Assembly (NCBI GenBank): GCA_003354055.1
Contig: PIVQ01000423.1
Location: 1 to 6,496, forward strand
Direction: 5' to 3'
Length of the DNA: 6,496 nucleotides
Source of the DNA: Desulfobacteraceae bacterium
GTDB lineage: Bacteria; Desulfobacterota; Desulfobacteria; Desulfobacterales; Desulfobacteraceae
In this document: in pieces, positions 1 through 5,400 of the stretch
Numbering within the stretch: the first letter of the stretch is position 1
Layout of the letters: each line of letters begins with the position of its first letter
Made by a program: the position numbers and the translations under genes
Notes under the pieces: model-generated
Databases searched by the model: none
The model's input: the letters and a program-made list of their open reading frames with translations, nothing else
Told to the model about the DNA's origin: nothing

Positions 1-11
1 TAGGGGGCCGC

Positions 12-2843
12 TTGAAACTATCCATACGATGGGGAGTGATACTGGGGTGTATCCTTTTGGTCTGGGCAACCCAGATGTTTATCATGCCCTTTTCCATCGT
101 ATCGTCGCGCAAGGTCATGCTGGACCATACCCGGGATATTATGGAAAATATTCTGGATCTTACCCTTGAAGAGACCCGGAACTACTTTGGGGTTGCCCGG
201 GGGGCAGCCCATCTTACCGAGCGTCTGATTACCTCTGATATCTTCAGTACGGACCAAAGCAGTATTGAAAAACTGGAGTCCTATTTTTACGATCAACTGG
301 AGATGTATTCCCAATTCGCAGGGATTTACTTTGCCACTCCGTCCGGCAATTTTTATTATGTGAACCGGGAATCAGATCCATCAAAAGGTGATTTCCGGTT
401 CAAGCAGATCGAATACGATGCAAGCGGGAGAAAAATCACCCGGTTTCTCTGGCGGGACAAGAAAAAAAATATCCTGGCTGAAAAAACTGATTTTCAGGAT
501 ACCTACGATCCCAGGAAACGACCCTGGTATATAAAGGCAGTAAAAGAAAAGAGCATTATCTGGACAGATCCTTATATCTTTTTTTCTTCCCAGAAACCGG
601 GCATTACCAGTGCCGGCCCCCTGTATGATGAAGCAGGCCTGTTTCAGGGGGTTGTGGGGGTGGATATTGAGCTGGATGTGCTGTCCGGGTTTGTGGGTAA
701 ACTGCGGGTGGGAAAGACAGGCATGGCCTTTATCATCAATCAGAACAAGGATGTAATTGCATTTCCCGATGTATCCCGCCTCAGGTACAAGGAACAGGAG
801 AGCAGTAAGGCTATCCGCCTCCCCAAACTGGATGAACTGGATAATCCGGTGTGCAACTTAGCCTTTGAGGCGGTAAAGGAAAAGCTTTCGCAACTCAAGG
901 ATTCAGAAACAGAAGCGCCCGCCTTTGCCGCCTTTGAGTTCGTCAAGAAAACTTATTTCACTATGTTTACCCGGGTAAAGGCGGAAAAGATCTCCTGGAT
1001 GGTGGGGGTGTATATTCCTGAAGAAGATTATCTGGGTGCGATTCTGGAAAATCAGCGTCAAACCCTGTTGCTTACCCTGGCAATGTCTGTACTGGCCACG
1101 ATTTTTGGGCTTTATGTGGCCCGGCGCATTGTCAGGCCCATTTCTGCTCTGGACCGGGAGGCCAGGCAGATCAAAGCCAATGATTATTCCATCCGCCCCC
1201 GGATCAAAACCGGATTTGTGGAGATCCAGCACACCGCAGACAGCTTTGCCGAGATGAAAACGGCTGTAATGACCTATAAACAGGAACTTAAGGAGAAGGA
1301 AGCCATACACCGGGCCATCACAGAGACGGCCCATGAAGCCATTGTCATGGTAGACGATAACGGTTTGGTTGCCTATTGGAACTCCGCAGCAAGGGATATG
1401 TTCGGATTCAGTGTTCAGGAAGCTATGGGTGCAAATATCCGAGTGCTTTCCCCTTTTCAGCAGCAGCATGATGACGCGGATTTGACCCTGTATACCCTGT
1501 TCAAAGACAAAGATCCTTTTTTGCAACTGAAGACCGTTGAACTAAACATCCGGGCTAGAAATGGAAAAGAGATACCGGCAGAGGTGTCCATGGTGGGGAT
1601 CACCCTTGAGGGTAAAAGCCACTCCATTGCCGTGATCCGGGATATTTCCCCCAGAAAGAAGAGTGAAGAAGAAAAGCTTGCCATCTGGCAGCAACTGCAG
1701 CAGGCACAGAAAATGGAAGCCATCGGTACCCTTGCCGGTGGAATTGCCCATGATTTTAACAATATACTGTCCGGTATTTTAGGGCATGCGGAACTGCTTA
1801 AGGCCCAACAGGGCAATGACGATGATTCAGCCGAACATCTGGACGGTATTATTACGGCAGGGGAAAGGGCCAGGGATCTGGTCCGGCAGATTCTGGCATT
1901 CAGTTTTCAGGAAAATCAAAAACTATCCCCCCTGGAAGTATCGACGATTATCCATGAGGCCTGCAATCTGTTGGAATCCTCCCTGCCGAAATCCATTACT
2001 ATTGTCCGGAAGATCGATGATAATTGCCCTCTGGTTTCAGGCGATACCACCCAGATTCACCAGGTCGCCCTGAATCTTATGACCAACGGATTCCATGCCA
2101 TGGCAAAAAATGGAGGCACCCTGTCAATCGGCTTGGAATTCCTTGAATTCCCCAAGGAAGCCCTGCTGGACGAGATGGGGCTCATGCCCGGTAAATACCT
2201 TTGTTACTCTGTGGCTGATACCGGAGTGGGAATTCCCCATGAAACCATAGATAAAATTTTTGATCCCTATTTTACCACCAAATCCCAGGGCAAGGGGACC
2301 GGCCTGGGCCTAGCGGTTATTAAAGGTATTGTTGAAAATCACGGCGGCGGCATCCATGTGGAAAGTCAGCCCGGCCTGGGCAGTCTGTTCCGGGTATTTC
2401 TCCCTGCGATCGATAAAGACAGGAAATCCGTGACAAGTCCGGGACCTGCCCGGGTTCAAAAGGGAAATGAGCATATCCTTCTGGTGGATGATCAGAAATC
2501 CGTGATTAACGTGGAGCGTCAGATCCTTGAAATCCTGGGGTATACAGTCACCAGTCGACTCTCGGGACAAGACGGTCTGGACGCATTTATAGCTGCACCT
2601 GACAGGTATGATTTGGTGGTAACAGATATGAGTATGCCTGAAATGACAGGCGATACGCTGGCCCACAAAATAATGGAAATCAGGCCTGATGTGCCTGTGA
2701 TCATCCTCACCGGATACAGCGATTCCATTGGCCGCGAAAAGGCATTGGAGATGGGTATCAAGGATCTGCTTATGAAGCCGGTACGGCTTAAGGAGTTTGC
2801 TGCCGCCATTCGAAGGGAGTTGGATGCCCGGGGTAAAGGGTAA
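12..2843 (+). CDS. Membrane hybrid sensor histidine kinase (dCache-HAMP-PAS-HisKA-HATPase-REC)
   Basis: Senses a periplasmic ligand and feeds a phosphorelay. TM1 lies at about residues 7-26, a periplasmic double Cache domain at about 30-345, TM2 at about 350-370, HAMP to about 420, PAS at about 430-548. The HisKA H-box is GGIAHDFNN (His580, NtrB-like). The ATPase domain has N688 and N692, the DTGVGIP G1 box (D736), the FDPYFTTK F-box and GTGLGL G2 box. The receiver (about 821-938) has D826/D827, phospho-acceptor D872, T900 and K922, so all catalytic residues for kinase and receiver are present. In the Cache domain R170-x-W172-Y173, Y188 and D218 resemble the amino-acid-binding dCache motif, but the site 20 residues after R170 is Phe, so the ligand is open. 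Start is TTG, with AGGGGG five bases before it; the frame stays open to the window edge, so a longer N-terminus is possible, but the TM begins right after this start. No partner regulator adjoins it. Confidence 0.95.
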   Translation: MKLSIRWGVILGCILLVWATQMFIMPFSIVSSRKVMLDHTRDIMENILDLTLEETRNYFGVARGAAHLTERLITSDIFSTDQSSIEKLESYFYDQLEMYSQFAGIYFATPSGNFYYVNRESDPSKGDFRFKQIEYDASGRKITRFLWRDKKKNILAEKTDFQDTYDPRKRPWYIKAVKEKSIIWTDPYIFFSSQKPGITSAGPLYDEAGLFQGVVGVDIELDVLSGFVGKLRVGKTGMAFIINQNKDVIAFPDVSRLRYKEQESSKAIRLPKLDELDNPVCNLAFEAVKEKLSQLKDSETEAPAFAAFEFVKKTYFTMFTRVKAEKISWMVGVYIPEEDYLGAILENQRQTLLLTLAMSVLATIFGLYVARRIVRPISALDREARQIKANDYSIRPRIKTGFVEIQHTADSFAEMKTAVMTYKQELKEKEAIHRAITETAHEAIVMVDDNGLVAYWNSAARDMFGFSVQEAMGANIRVLSPFQQQHDDADLTLYTLFKDKDPFLQLKTVELNIRARNGKEIPAEVSMVGITLEGKSHSIAVIRDISPRKKSEEEKLAIWQQLQQAQKMEAIGTLAGGIAHDFNNILSGILGHAELLKAQQGNDDDSAEHLDGIITAGERARDLVRQILAFSFQENQKLSPLEVSTIIHEACNLLESSLPKSITIVRKIDDNCPLVSGDTTQIHQVALNLMTNGFHAMAKNGGTLSIGLEFLEFPKEALLDEMGLMPGKYLCYSVADTGVGIPHETIDKIFDPYFTTKSQGKGTGLGLAVIKGIVENHGGGIHVESQPGLGSLFRVFLPAIDKDRKSVTSPGPARVQKGNEHILLVDDQKSVINVERQILEILGYTVTSRLSGQDGLDAFIAAPDRYDLVVTDMSMPEMTGDTLAHKIMEIRPDVPVIILTGYSDSIGREKALEMGIKDLLMKPVRLKEFAAAIRRELDARGKG

Positions 2844-2984
2844 TCACAGTGCCAACGAGTGTAGAAAATGTGGTTATTGATTTCAGGTAGCTGTCACCGG
2901 CCCTGAGTGCCGAATTGTAACGCGTCAGGCAATCTCAGATATTTAAAATTTGAAAATGAAAGAGATTATTCTATAATCATTACT
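2844..2984. other. Intergenic spacer between the kinase gene and the cassette region
   Basis: No open reading frame of note. It holds a hairpin listed separately (2903-2938) and then an AT-rich stretch up to the first attC-like site. The kinase and toxin genes converge here, so a terminator would be expected, but neither hairpin in the area is followed by a run of T on the strand that would need it. Confidence 0.6.
2903..2938. repeat. Hairpin between kinase stop and cassette region
   Basis: Arms CTGAGTGCC (2903-2911) and GGCA-AT-CTCAG (2928-2938) pair over 9 bp with a two-base bulge on the right arm and a 16-base loop. There is no T-run after it on the + strand, so it is a poor intrinsic terminator. 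The one-sided bulge recalls the attC-like sites next door, but no AAC/GTT end boxes flank it. Confidence 0.5.
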
Positions 2985-3060
2985 TTTTAACGCCAAGGCT
3001 CACAGGTGCCGACCTCAGAGTGTCGCGTAGAGGTTGCCATCCTTGTGCAGCCTCTTATGT
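2985..3060 (-). other. attC-like recombination site 1 (toxin-antitoxin cassette end), one end degenerate
   Basis: Imperfect stem with left arm 2996-3016 and right arm 3030-3053. Pairs are AGGCT/AGCCT, CACA/TGTG, GG/CC, TGCC/GCCA with one mismatch, one G-T pair, and ACCTC/GAGGT, around a 13-base loop. Three single unpaired bases (3040, 3043, 3048) all lie on the right arm, which is the 5' arm when read on the - strand; one-sided extrahelical bases in the 5' arm are a hallmark of integron attC sites. The - strand 3' end reads GGCGTTAAAA, a good R' box (GTT at 2991-2989). The opposite R'' box reads ACATAAG instead of an AAC-ending box and the spacer is missing, so this site is degenerate. The toxin stop TAA lies inside this box, as is common for cassette genes. 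An ordinary hairpin is the alternative. Confidence 0.55.
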
Positions 3061-3351
3061 CTTTATTTCATCGATTGGCAGTATTTGCCTTCCATGTCGG
3101 ATAGTTAAAATTGAAATTTGATTTACTTCAATACGATATATGATTCGATAGTTCCCATAGATAAGTTCTCTAAATTGCTTATCTGAAATCTCTGGCACAA
3201 TGCGCCCGACCTGAGGAGAAGATTGAAGCCGATCGACTTTAGAGAATATTTCTTCAATCCAGCGTCCGGCGGCTGAAGGCTTATCCAGGGCGATGTATTC
3301 GGCGATCTCTGATGCTTTGTCAACCGCAAGAGGAGACCAAACAATTTTCAT
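3055..3351 (-). CDS. Type II toxin, ParE/RelE superfamily
   Basis: A 98-residue protein, the usual toxin length. The N-terminus MKIVWSPLAVDKASEIAEYI is the ParE/RelE first strand and helix. The core has RELIYGNYRIIYRI (61-74) and the C-terminal strand ILTIRHGRQIL (81-91), both typical of the family. ParE members poison gyrase and RelE members cleave mRNA on the ribosome; the sequence alone does not decide between them, though the C-terminal HGR strand leans to ParE. The ATG overlaps the antitoxin stop by four bases (ATGA, 3351-3348) and has no strong ribosome binding site of its own, so translation is probably coupled. It ends inside the attC-like site 1. It looks intact. Confidence 0.92.
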   Translation of the reverse strand: MKIVWSPLAVDKASEIAEYIALDKPSAAGRWIEEIFSKVDRLQSSPQVGRIVPEISDKQFRELIYGNYRIIYRIEVNQISILTIRHGRQILPIDEIKT

Positions 3352-3629
3352 TCTGAGATTCGCTTGAGCAGAATATTCTTAGCATCAGAATGTGATATAC
3401 CGTCACCTTTTTCAAGTTGGCTTAAAGAAGATCTAATGTCAGATAAAAGCTCAATCTTTTCCTGCATTGCTTCAAATTCTTGAACGTCAACAAGAACGGC
3501 AGCACTCTTGCCCCTCTGAGTAATAATTAATGGGCGTTTGGTTTCATGAATTTGTTTGATGTAAGTTGCTATCCCATTCCGCACTTCCGAAAGTGGGATT
3601 ATATCTTGATCAAATTTTATCTTTTGCAT
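3348..3629 (-). CDS. Type II antitoxin, Phd/YefM family
   Basis: A 93-residue antitoxin first in the operon, neutralising the toxin and repressing its own promoter. The N-terminal half shows the Phd/YefM DNA-binding and dimerisation fold: IIPLSEVRNGIATYIKQI, then RPLIITQRGKSAAVLVDVQE and the helix EFEAMQEKIELL. The acidic, lysine-rich C-terminal part (about residues 62-93) would wrap the toxin. The ATG at 3629 follows GAGGTG by four bases. Its last codon overlaps the toxin ATG. The promoter and a likely three-site operator lie 20-50 bases upstream, within the first bases of the proposed cassette, so it carries its own expression signals, as toxin-antitoxin cassettes in integrons generally do. 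Confidence 0.92.
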   Translation of the reverse strand: MQKIKFDQDIIPLSEVRNGIATYIKQIHETKRPLIITQRGKSAAVLVDVQEFEAMQEKIELLSDIRSSLSQLEKGDGISHSDAKNILLKRISE

Positions 3630-3633
3630 TTCT

Positions 3634-3639
3634 CACCTC
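3634..3639 (-). promoter_or_regulatory. Ribosome binding site of the antitoxin gene
   Basis: GAGGTG on the - strand ends four bases before the ATG at 3629. It is much stronger than anything before the toxin ATG, consistent with more antitoxin than toxin being made. Confidence 0.75.
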
Positions 3640-3645
3640 ACTTTT

Positions 3646-3680
3646 TGTACAATATACCGTACTATGGCACGTACATGCAA
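3646..3680 (-). promoter_or_regulatory. Toxin-antitoxin promoter with three GTAC-centred operator motifs 12 bp apart
   Basis: On the - strand a -35-like TTGCAT (3680-3675) is followed after 18 bases by TATATT (3656-3651). Three motifs share a GTAC core: TGTACA at 3646-3651, CGTACT at 3658-3663 (read on +) and CGTACA at 3670-3675. Core starts at 3647, 3659 and 3671 are exactly 12 bp apart and cover the -35, the spacer and the -10. Family knowledge: the E. coli YefM-YoeB operator uses TGTACA cores with 12-bp centre spacing. Binding here is inferred. Confidence 0.65.
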
Positions 3681-3697
3681 GTGTCGTTTTTTACGAG

Positions 3698-3829
3698 ACA
3701 TAACGCCGCCCTTCACCCACCTGGCGGGAACACCGAAAACGGTTGAAAAGACGATAAAATCTGTTAATGTAAAACCCATCTAAAAAGTTGCGCCGTAAGC
3801 CTGGTCGGAGTGAAAGGGCTTTGTTCCGT
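3698..3829 (-). other. attC-like recombination site 2 (junction of two cassettes)
   Basis: Left arm: AAC 3702-3704, unpaired GCC, then GCCCTT, CAC, CC, ACC, T, GGC (3708-3725). Right arm: GCC 3799-3801, T, GGT, C, GG, A, GTG, A, AAGGGC 3814-3819, unpaired TTT, GTT 3823-3825. That gives about 20 pairs, including the terminal AAC/GTT, an unpaired three-base spacer on each side as expected between R and L boxes, and three single extra bases (3806, 3809, 3813) all on the arm that is 5' on the - strand. On the - strand the 3' end reads GGCGGCGTTATGT, a classic R' box; the 5' box is ACGGAAC. The 73-base interior loop and 132-bp length fit larger attC sites. Cassette genes on both sides point the same way as the site. 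Confidence 0.68.
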
Positions 3830-3831
3830 AT

Positions 3832-4068
3832 TCATTTTATTTTCAAGGATTCAAGCCATACATTAGGTACGCCTGAATAGTGAGCCCTAATTCTATCTTC
3901 AACATGTTCTGGTTCCCAAACTGCACAGCATTCAAGCCCCAAACACTCCTCTTTTGTTGCATTTCGTATTTCATCGGCTAAATATATTTGGAATTTTTCA
4001 GGATTGATGGAGTCTTGAATAAATTTGGGGTCTGCTGCAGCGACTGGTTCTGTGCTATTCCATATTAT
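3832..4068 (-). pseudogene. Coding-looking frame without a start codon (78 codons), unknown function
   Basis: Reading back from the TGA at 3832 gives 78 codons with protein-like composition, including PEKFQIYLADEIRNATKEE and CCAVWEPEHVEDRIRAHYSG. The frame opens at a TGA (4069-4071) and has no ATG or GTG; the only in-frame TTG starts are too far in to leave a reasonable protein. It begins one frame away from the last codons of the upstream secreted-protein gene and overlaps its stop. Either a single-base shift split one longer gene of about 230 residues, or this is the 3' remnant of a separate gene fused here by recombination, or it uses a rare start (ATA, ATT). It ends five bases before the R'' box of attC-like site 2, as a cassette gene would. 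I do not recognise the family. Confidence 0.5.
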
Positions 4069-4519
4069 TCAACAGTTCTATGGATGGCCTTGGCAATTGA
4101 ATATACTCAGAGATCTTCCAACAACCATTTATCTTTTTTAGTTTTATGTTTTCAGTCTCATACTCTTTGAGATCCAGAGTGTTTTCGATTCCGGGAATAG
4201 AATAATTAACAGTTACTTCTGCCTCATTGTCTTCGACGGAAACGGATTTTATTTTATACCAAGTTATGCCAATAGCTCTATCCCAGCCGGGCTCCGCAGG
4301 ATATGAGATCAAGCTTAATATTGGTTGGTAAGCATCCGTTGACAACCGGGCACCCTCAAAATCAAGCCTACAAAACCTTTCGACTACTCTGCGCACTTCT
4401 ACTTTATCATTGCCTCCTGCATTGGTTACAATTGGCGACAGTAATATAAAAATCAGTACAAGTTTCCAGAAGCATAATTTGCCGAATCTTATCTCTTTGA
4501 TACTTGCTCTTTTGTACAC
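4055..4519 (-). CDS. Small secreted protein of unknown function, possible NTF2-like fold
   Basis: A 154-residue protein with a signal peptide: basic N-terminus, hydrophobic LVLIFILLSPIV (about residues 20-31), probable cleavage after TNA (34), with no lipobox Cys, so periplasmic or secreted. The mature part starts with a helix (VEVRRVVERFCRLDFEGARL), then alternating strands (WYKIKSVSVEDNEAEVTVNYSI) and KINGCWKISEYIQLP near the end. That helix-then-sheet order with a final WKIS strand resembles NTF2-like/SnoaL-type proteins, which also occur in integron cassettes; this is a fold-level guess. Start is GTG; a TAA lies three codons upstream in frame and no ATG precedes the hydrophobic core. No ribosome binding site is visible. 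It reads toward attC-like site 2 and may continue, after a frameshift, into the frame at 3832-4068. Confidence 0.75.
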   Translation of the reverse strand: MYKRASIKEIRFGKLCFWKLVLIFILLSPIVTNAGGNDKVEVRRVVERFCRLDFEGARLSTDAYQPILSLISYPAEPGWDRAIGITWYKIKSVSVEDNEAEVTVNYSIPGIENTLDLKEYETENIKLKKINGCWKISEYIQLPRPSIELLNNME

Positions 4520-4857
4520 AGAACATTAATAATTATATAGAGTCTGTTTTTGTTTTCGATTCTGCTTATTCAATAGCATTTTCATTTAAGAAAGAACAAA
4601 AAAATGGCTGATTCCAACGAAAATTGGTGTTTTTTGATAAATATATATTCTTATGCGGACTCTACATAAAAATACAAAAAATTATGAAATCTATTGAAGA
4701 TTAATTTCATAATGCGACCAATATTCCTGAATATATAGGCAGCCCAGGCCTCAAAATGCAACAGTAAATAATACATCACAGTTTTGTTTTTCTTTCACGA
4801 CAATCCACTTTACAAGACAAATTCAAAAAGTTAAGTTTTTTATAGAGTACTCTCCTT
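4520..4857. other. AT-rich region without a gene
   Basis: No supported reading frame on either strand; long A and T runs. It holds one 9-bp inverted pair: TAGAGTCTG (4538-4546) and CGGACTCTA (4656-4664), which pair with one G-T wobble across about 110 bases. No cassette boundary with recognisable AAC/GTT boxes was found here, so the left end of the upstream cassette is not located. Confidence 0.5.
4532..4537 (-). promoter_or_regulatory. Possible -10 box for the secreted-protein gene
   Basis: A perfect TATAAT on the - strand lies only 12 bases before the GTG at 4519, so a transcript starting there would have a leader of just a few bases. No -35 like TTGACA is seen 16-18 bases upstream, and the area is so AT-rich that chance matches are likely. 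Confidence 0.3.
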
Positions 4858-4860
4858 TAA

Positions 4861-5034
4861 AACAGGCCCCGGAGCTTATACGCAACTCGACTATTCAGCA
4901 ATCTACAATCTTCGGAAACGATTAAATACAACATTGTGAGTGTAAAACTGAAAAAGTTCGTTGGCCGGGTAGGTTCGGATGGGGTGTCCGAGGCATCAGA
5001 TTGCAATTTTTTAGTGGCTTTTAATGCAGTGTAG
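4861..5034 (+). pseudogene. Possible gene remnant, 57 codons without a start
   Basis: An open + frame from just after a TAA (4858-4860) to a TAG (5032-5034), with no ATG. The translation includes SLYATRLFSNLQSSETIKYN and KKFVGRVGSDGVSEAS, which looks protein-like but matches no family I know. It stops two bases before the left arm of the strong hairpin at 5037. A 68-codon frame on the opposite strand (5063-4857) covers almost the same bases and cannot be excluded. The region is less AT-rich than what precedes it. Confidence 0.2.
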
Positions 5035-5036
5035 TA

Positions 5037-5087
5037 AAAAAGCCGTGTTGTCTGAGGAACCACCGTACCGCAGTTTCACGGCTTTTT
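5037..5087. terminator. Perfect 11-bp inverted repeat, possible bidirectional terminator or element end
   Basis: AAAAAGCCGTG (5037-5047) and CACGGCTTTTT (5077-5087) are perfect reverse complements around a 29-base loop. A-run before and T-run after the GC core is the layout of a terminator working on both strands, but the loop is long and no confident gene ends at it on either side. It could also mark a small non-autonomous mobile element or transposon remnant. Confidence 0.45.
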
Positions 5088-5373
5088 CGGAACAAATTTA
5101 GAGCCACTTGAAAATTGATCAATCAGGCCGGACATCCGATCCGGACCGGCGGTTGATATGCCTCTGCTCAAAGGTACAGGCCGGGAACCAAAGTATTTTG
5201 TAGATGTTGTGCTTAGCTGGTCAATGTTTGGGCTGAGTGGGTAGTTTTTTTTCAAAGCTATATGTGTTTACCTTGGCAATAAGGGAAGCTAATTGCCATT
5301 TACACTCCTTTTAAATACTGTTAGAGATCAATCTGGTAATTATCCGGTTTAATATTATTCGAGGGGCGGAACT
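5088..5373. other. Region upstream of the hydrolase gene, no confident gene
   Basis: A short + frame from ATG 5158 to TAG 5244 (28 codons, ending VVLSWSMFGLSG) is open some ten codons further upstream without another start, so it may be the 3' end of a lost gene. Its TAG runs into eight T residues. A GC-rich imperfect palindrome sits at about 5127-5152, with repeated CCGGA/TCCGG elements. The inverted repeat at 5274-5298 is listed separately. Nothing here is recognised. Confidence 0.35.
5274..5298. promoter_or_regulatory. Inverted repeat upstream of the hydrolase, possible operator
   Basis: TGGCAAT (5274-5280) and ATTGCCA (5292-5298) are perfect reverse complements with an 11-base gap and an 18-bp repeat distance, about two helical turns. 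It lies about 75 bases before the hydrolase ribosome binding site. TTGCCA of the right arm, followed after 17 bases by TACTGT, could be a weak promoter, so a bound protein would overlap the -35. No T-run follows it. Confidence 0.35.
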
Positions 5374-5376
5374 CTG
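5361..5376 (+). promoter_or_regulatory. Ribosome binding site and probable CTG start of the hydrolase
   Basis: GAGGGG (5361-5366) is followed after seven bases by CTG (5374-5376), in frame with the ATG at 5401. The nine codons between read LKERQIIVP, which flows into MAKGGQIALYRL as a plausible first strand. The ATG at 5401 has no Shine-Dalgarno sequence. An in-frame TAA at 5347-5349 closes the frame upstream, so CTG is the only near-start with good signals. Confidence 0.5.
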
Positions 5377-5400
5377 AAAGAACGTCAAATAATTGTTCCA

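Noticed and set aside
903..1526. A 207-codon - strand frame inside the kinase gene
   Set aside because: It lies opposite a complete, motif-rich kinase reading frame and its translation shows no domain; other long frames within 12-2843 were rejected for the same reason.
2921..2930. A third attC-like end at the sequence read on the - strand as GCCTGACGCGTTAC
   Set aside because: It resembles an L'-R' end, but no matching partner arm with AAC/GTT was found within 150 bases on the expected side.
2985..3060. Intrinsic terminator for the kinase or toxin gene
   Set aside because: The stem is long and interrupted and is not followed by a T-run on the + or - strand; the bulge pattern fits attC better.
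3988..4170. A 60-codon + frame
   Set aside because: It is antisense to the end of the secreted-protein gene and the start-less frame, both of which have better protein character.
4857..5063. A 68-codon - strand frame
   Set aside because: Its start is inside the inverted-repeat arm, it has no recognised motif, and a + frame over the same bases looks equally coding. Neither is supported enough to call a gene.
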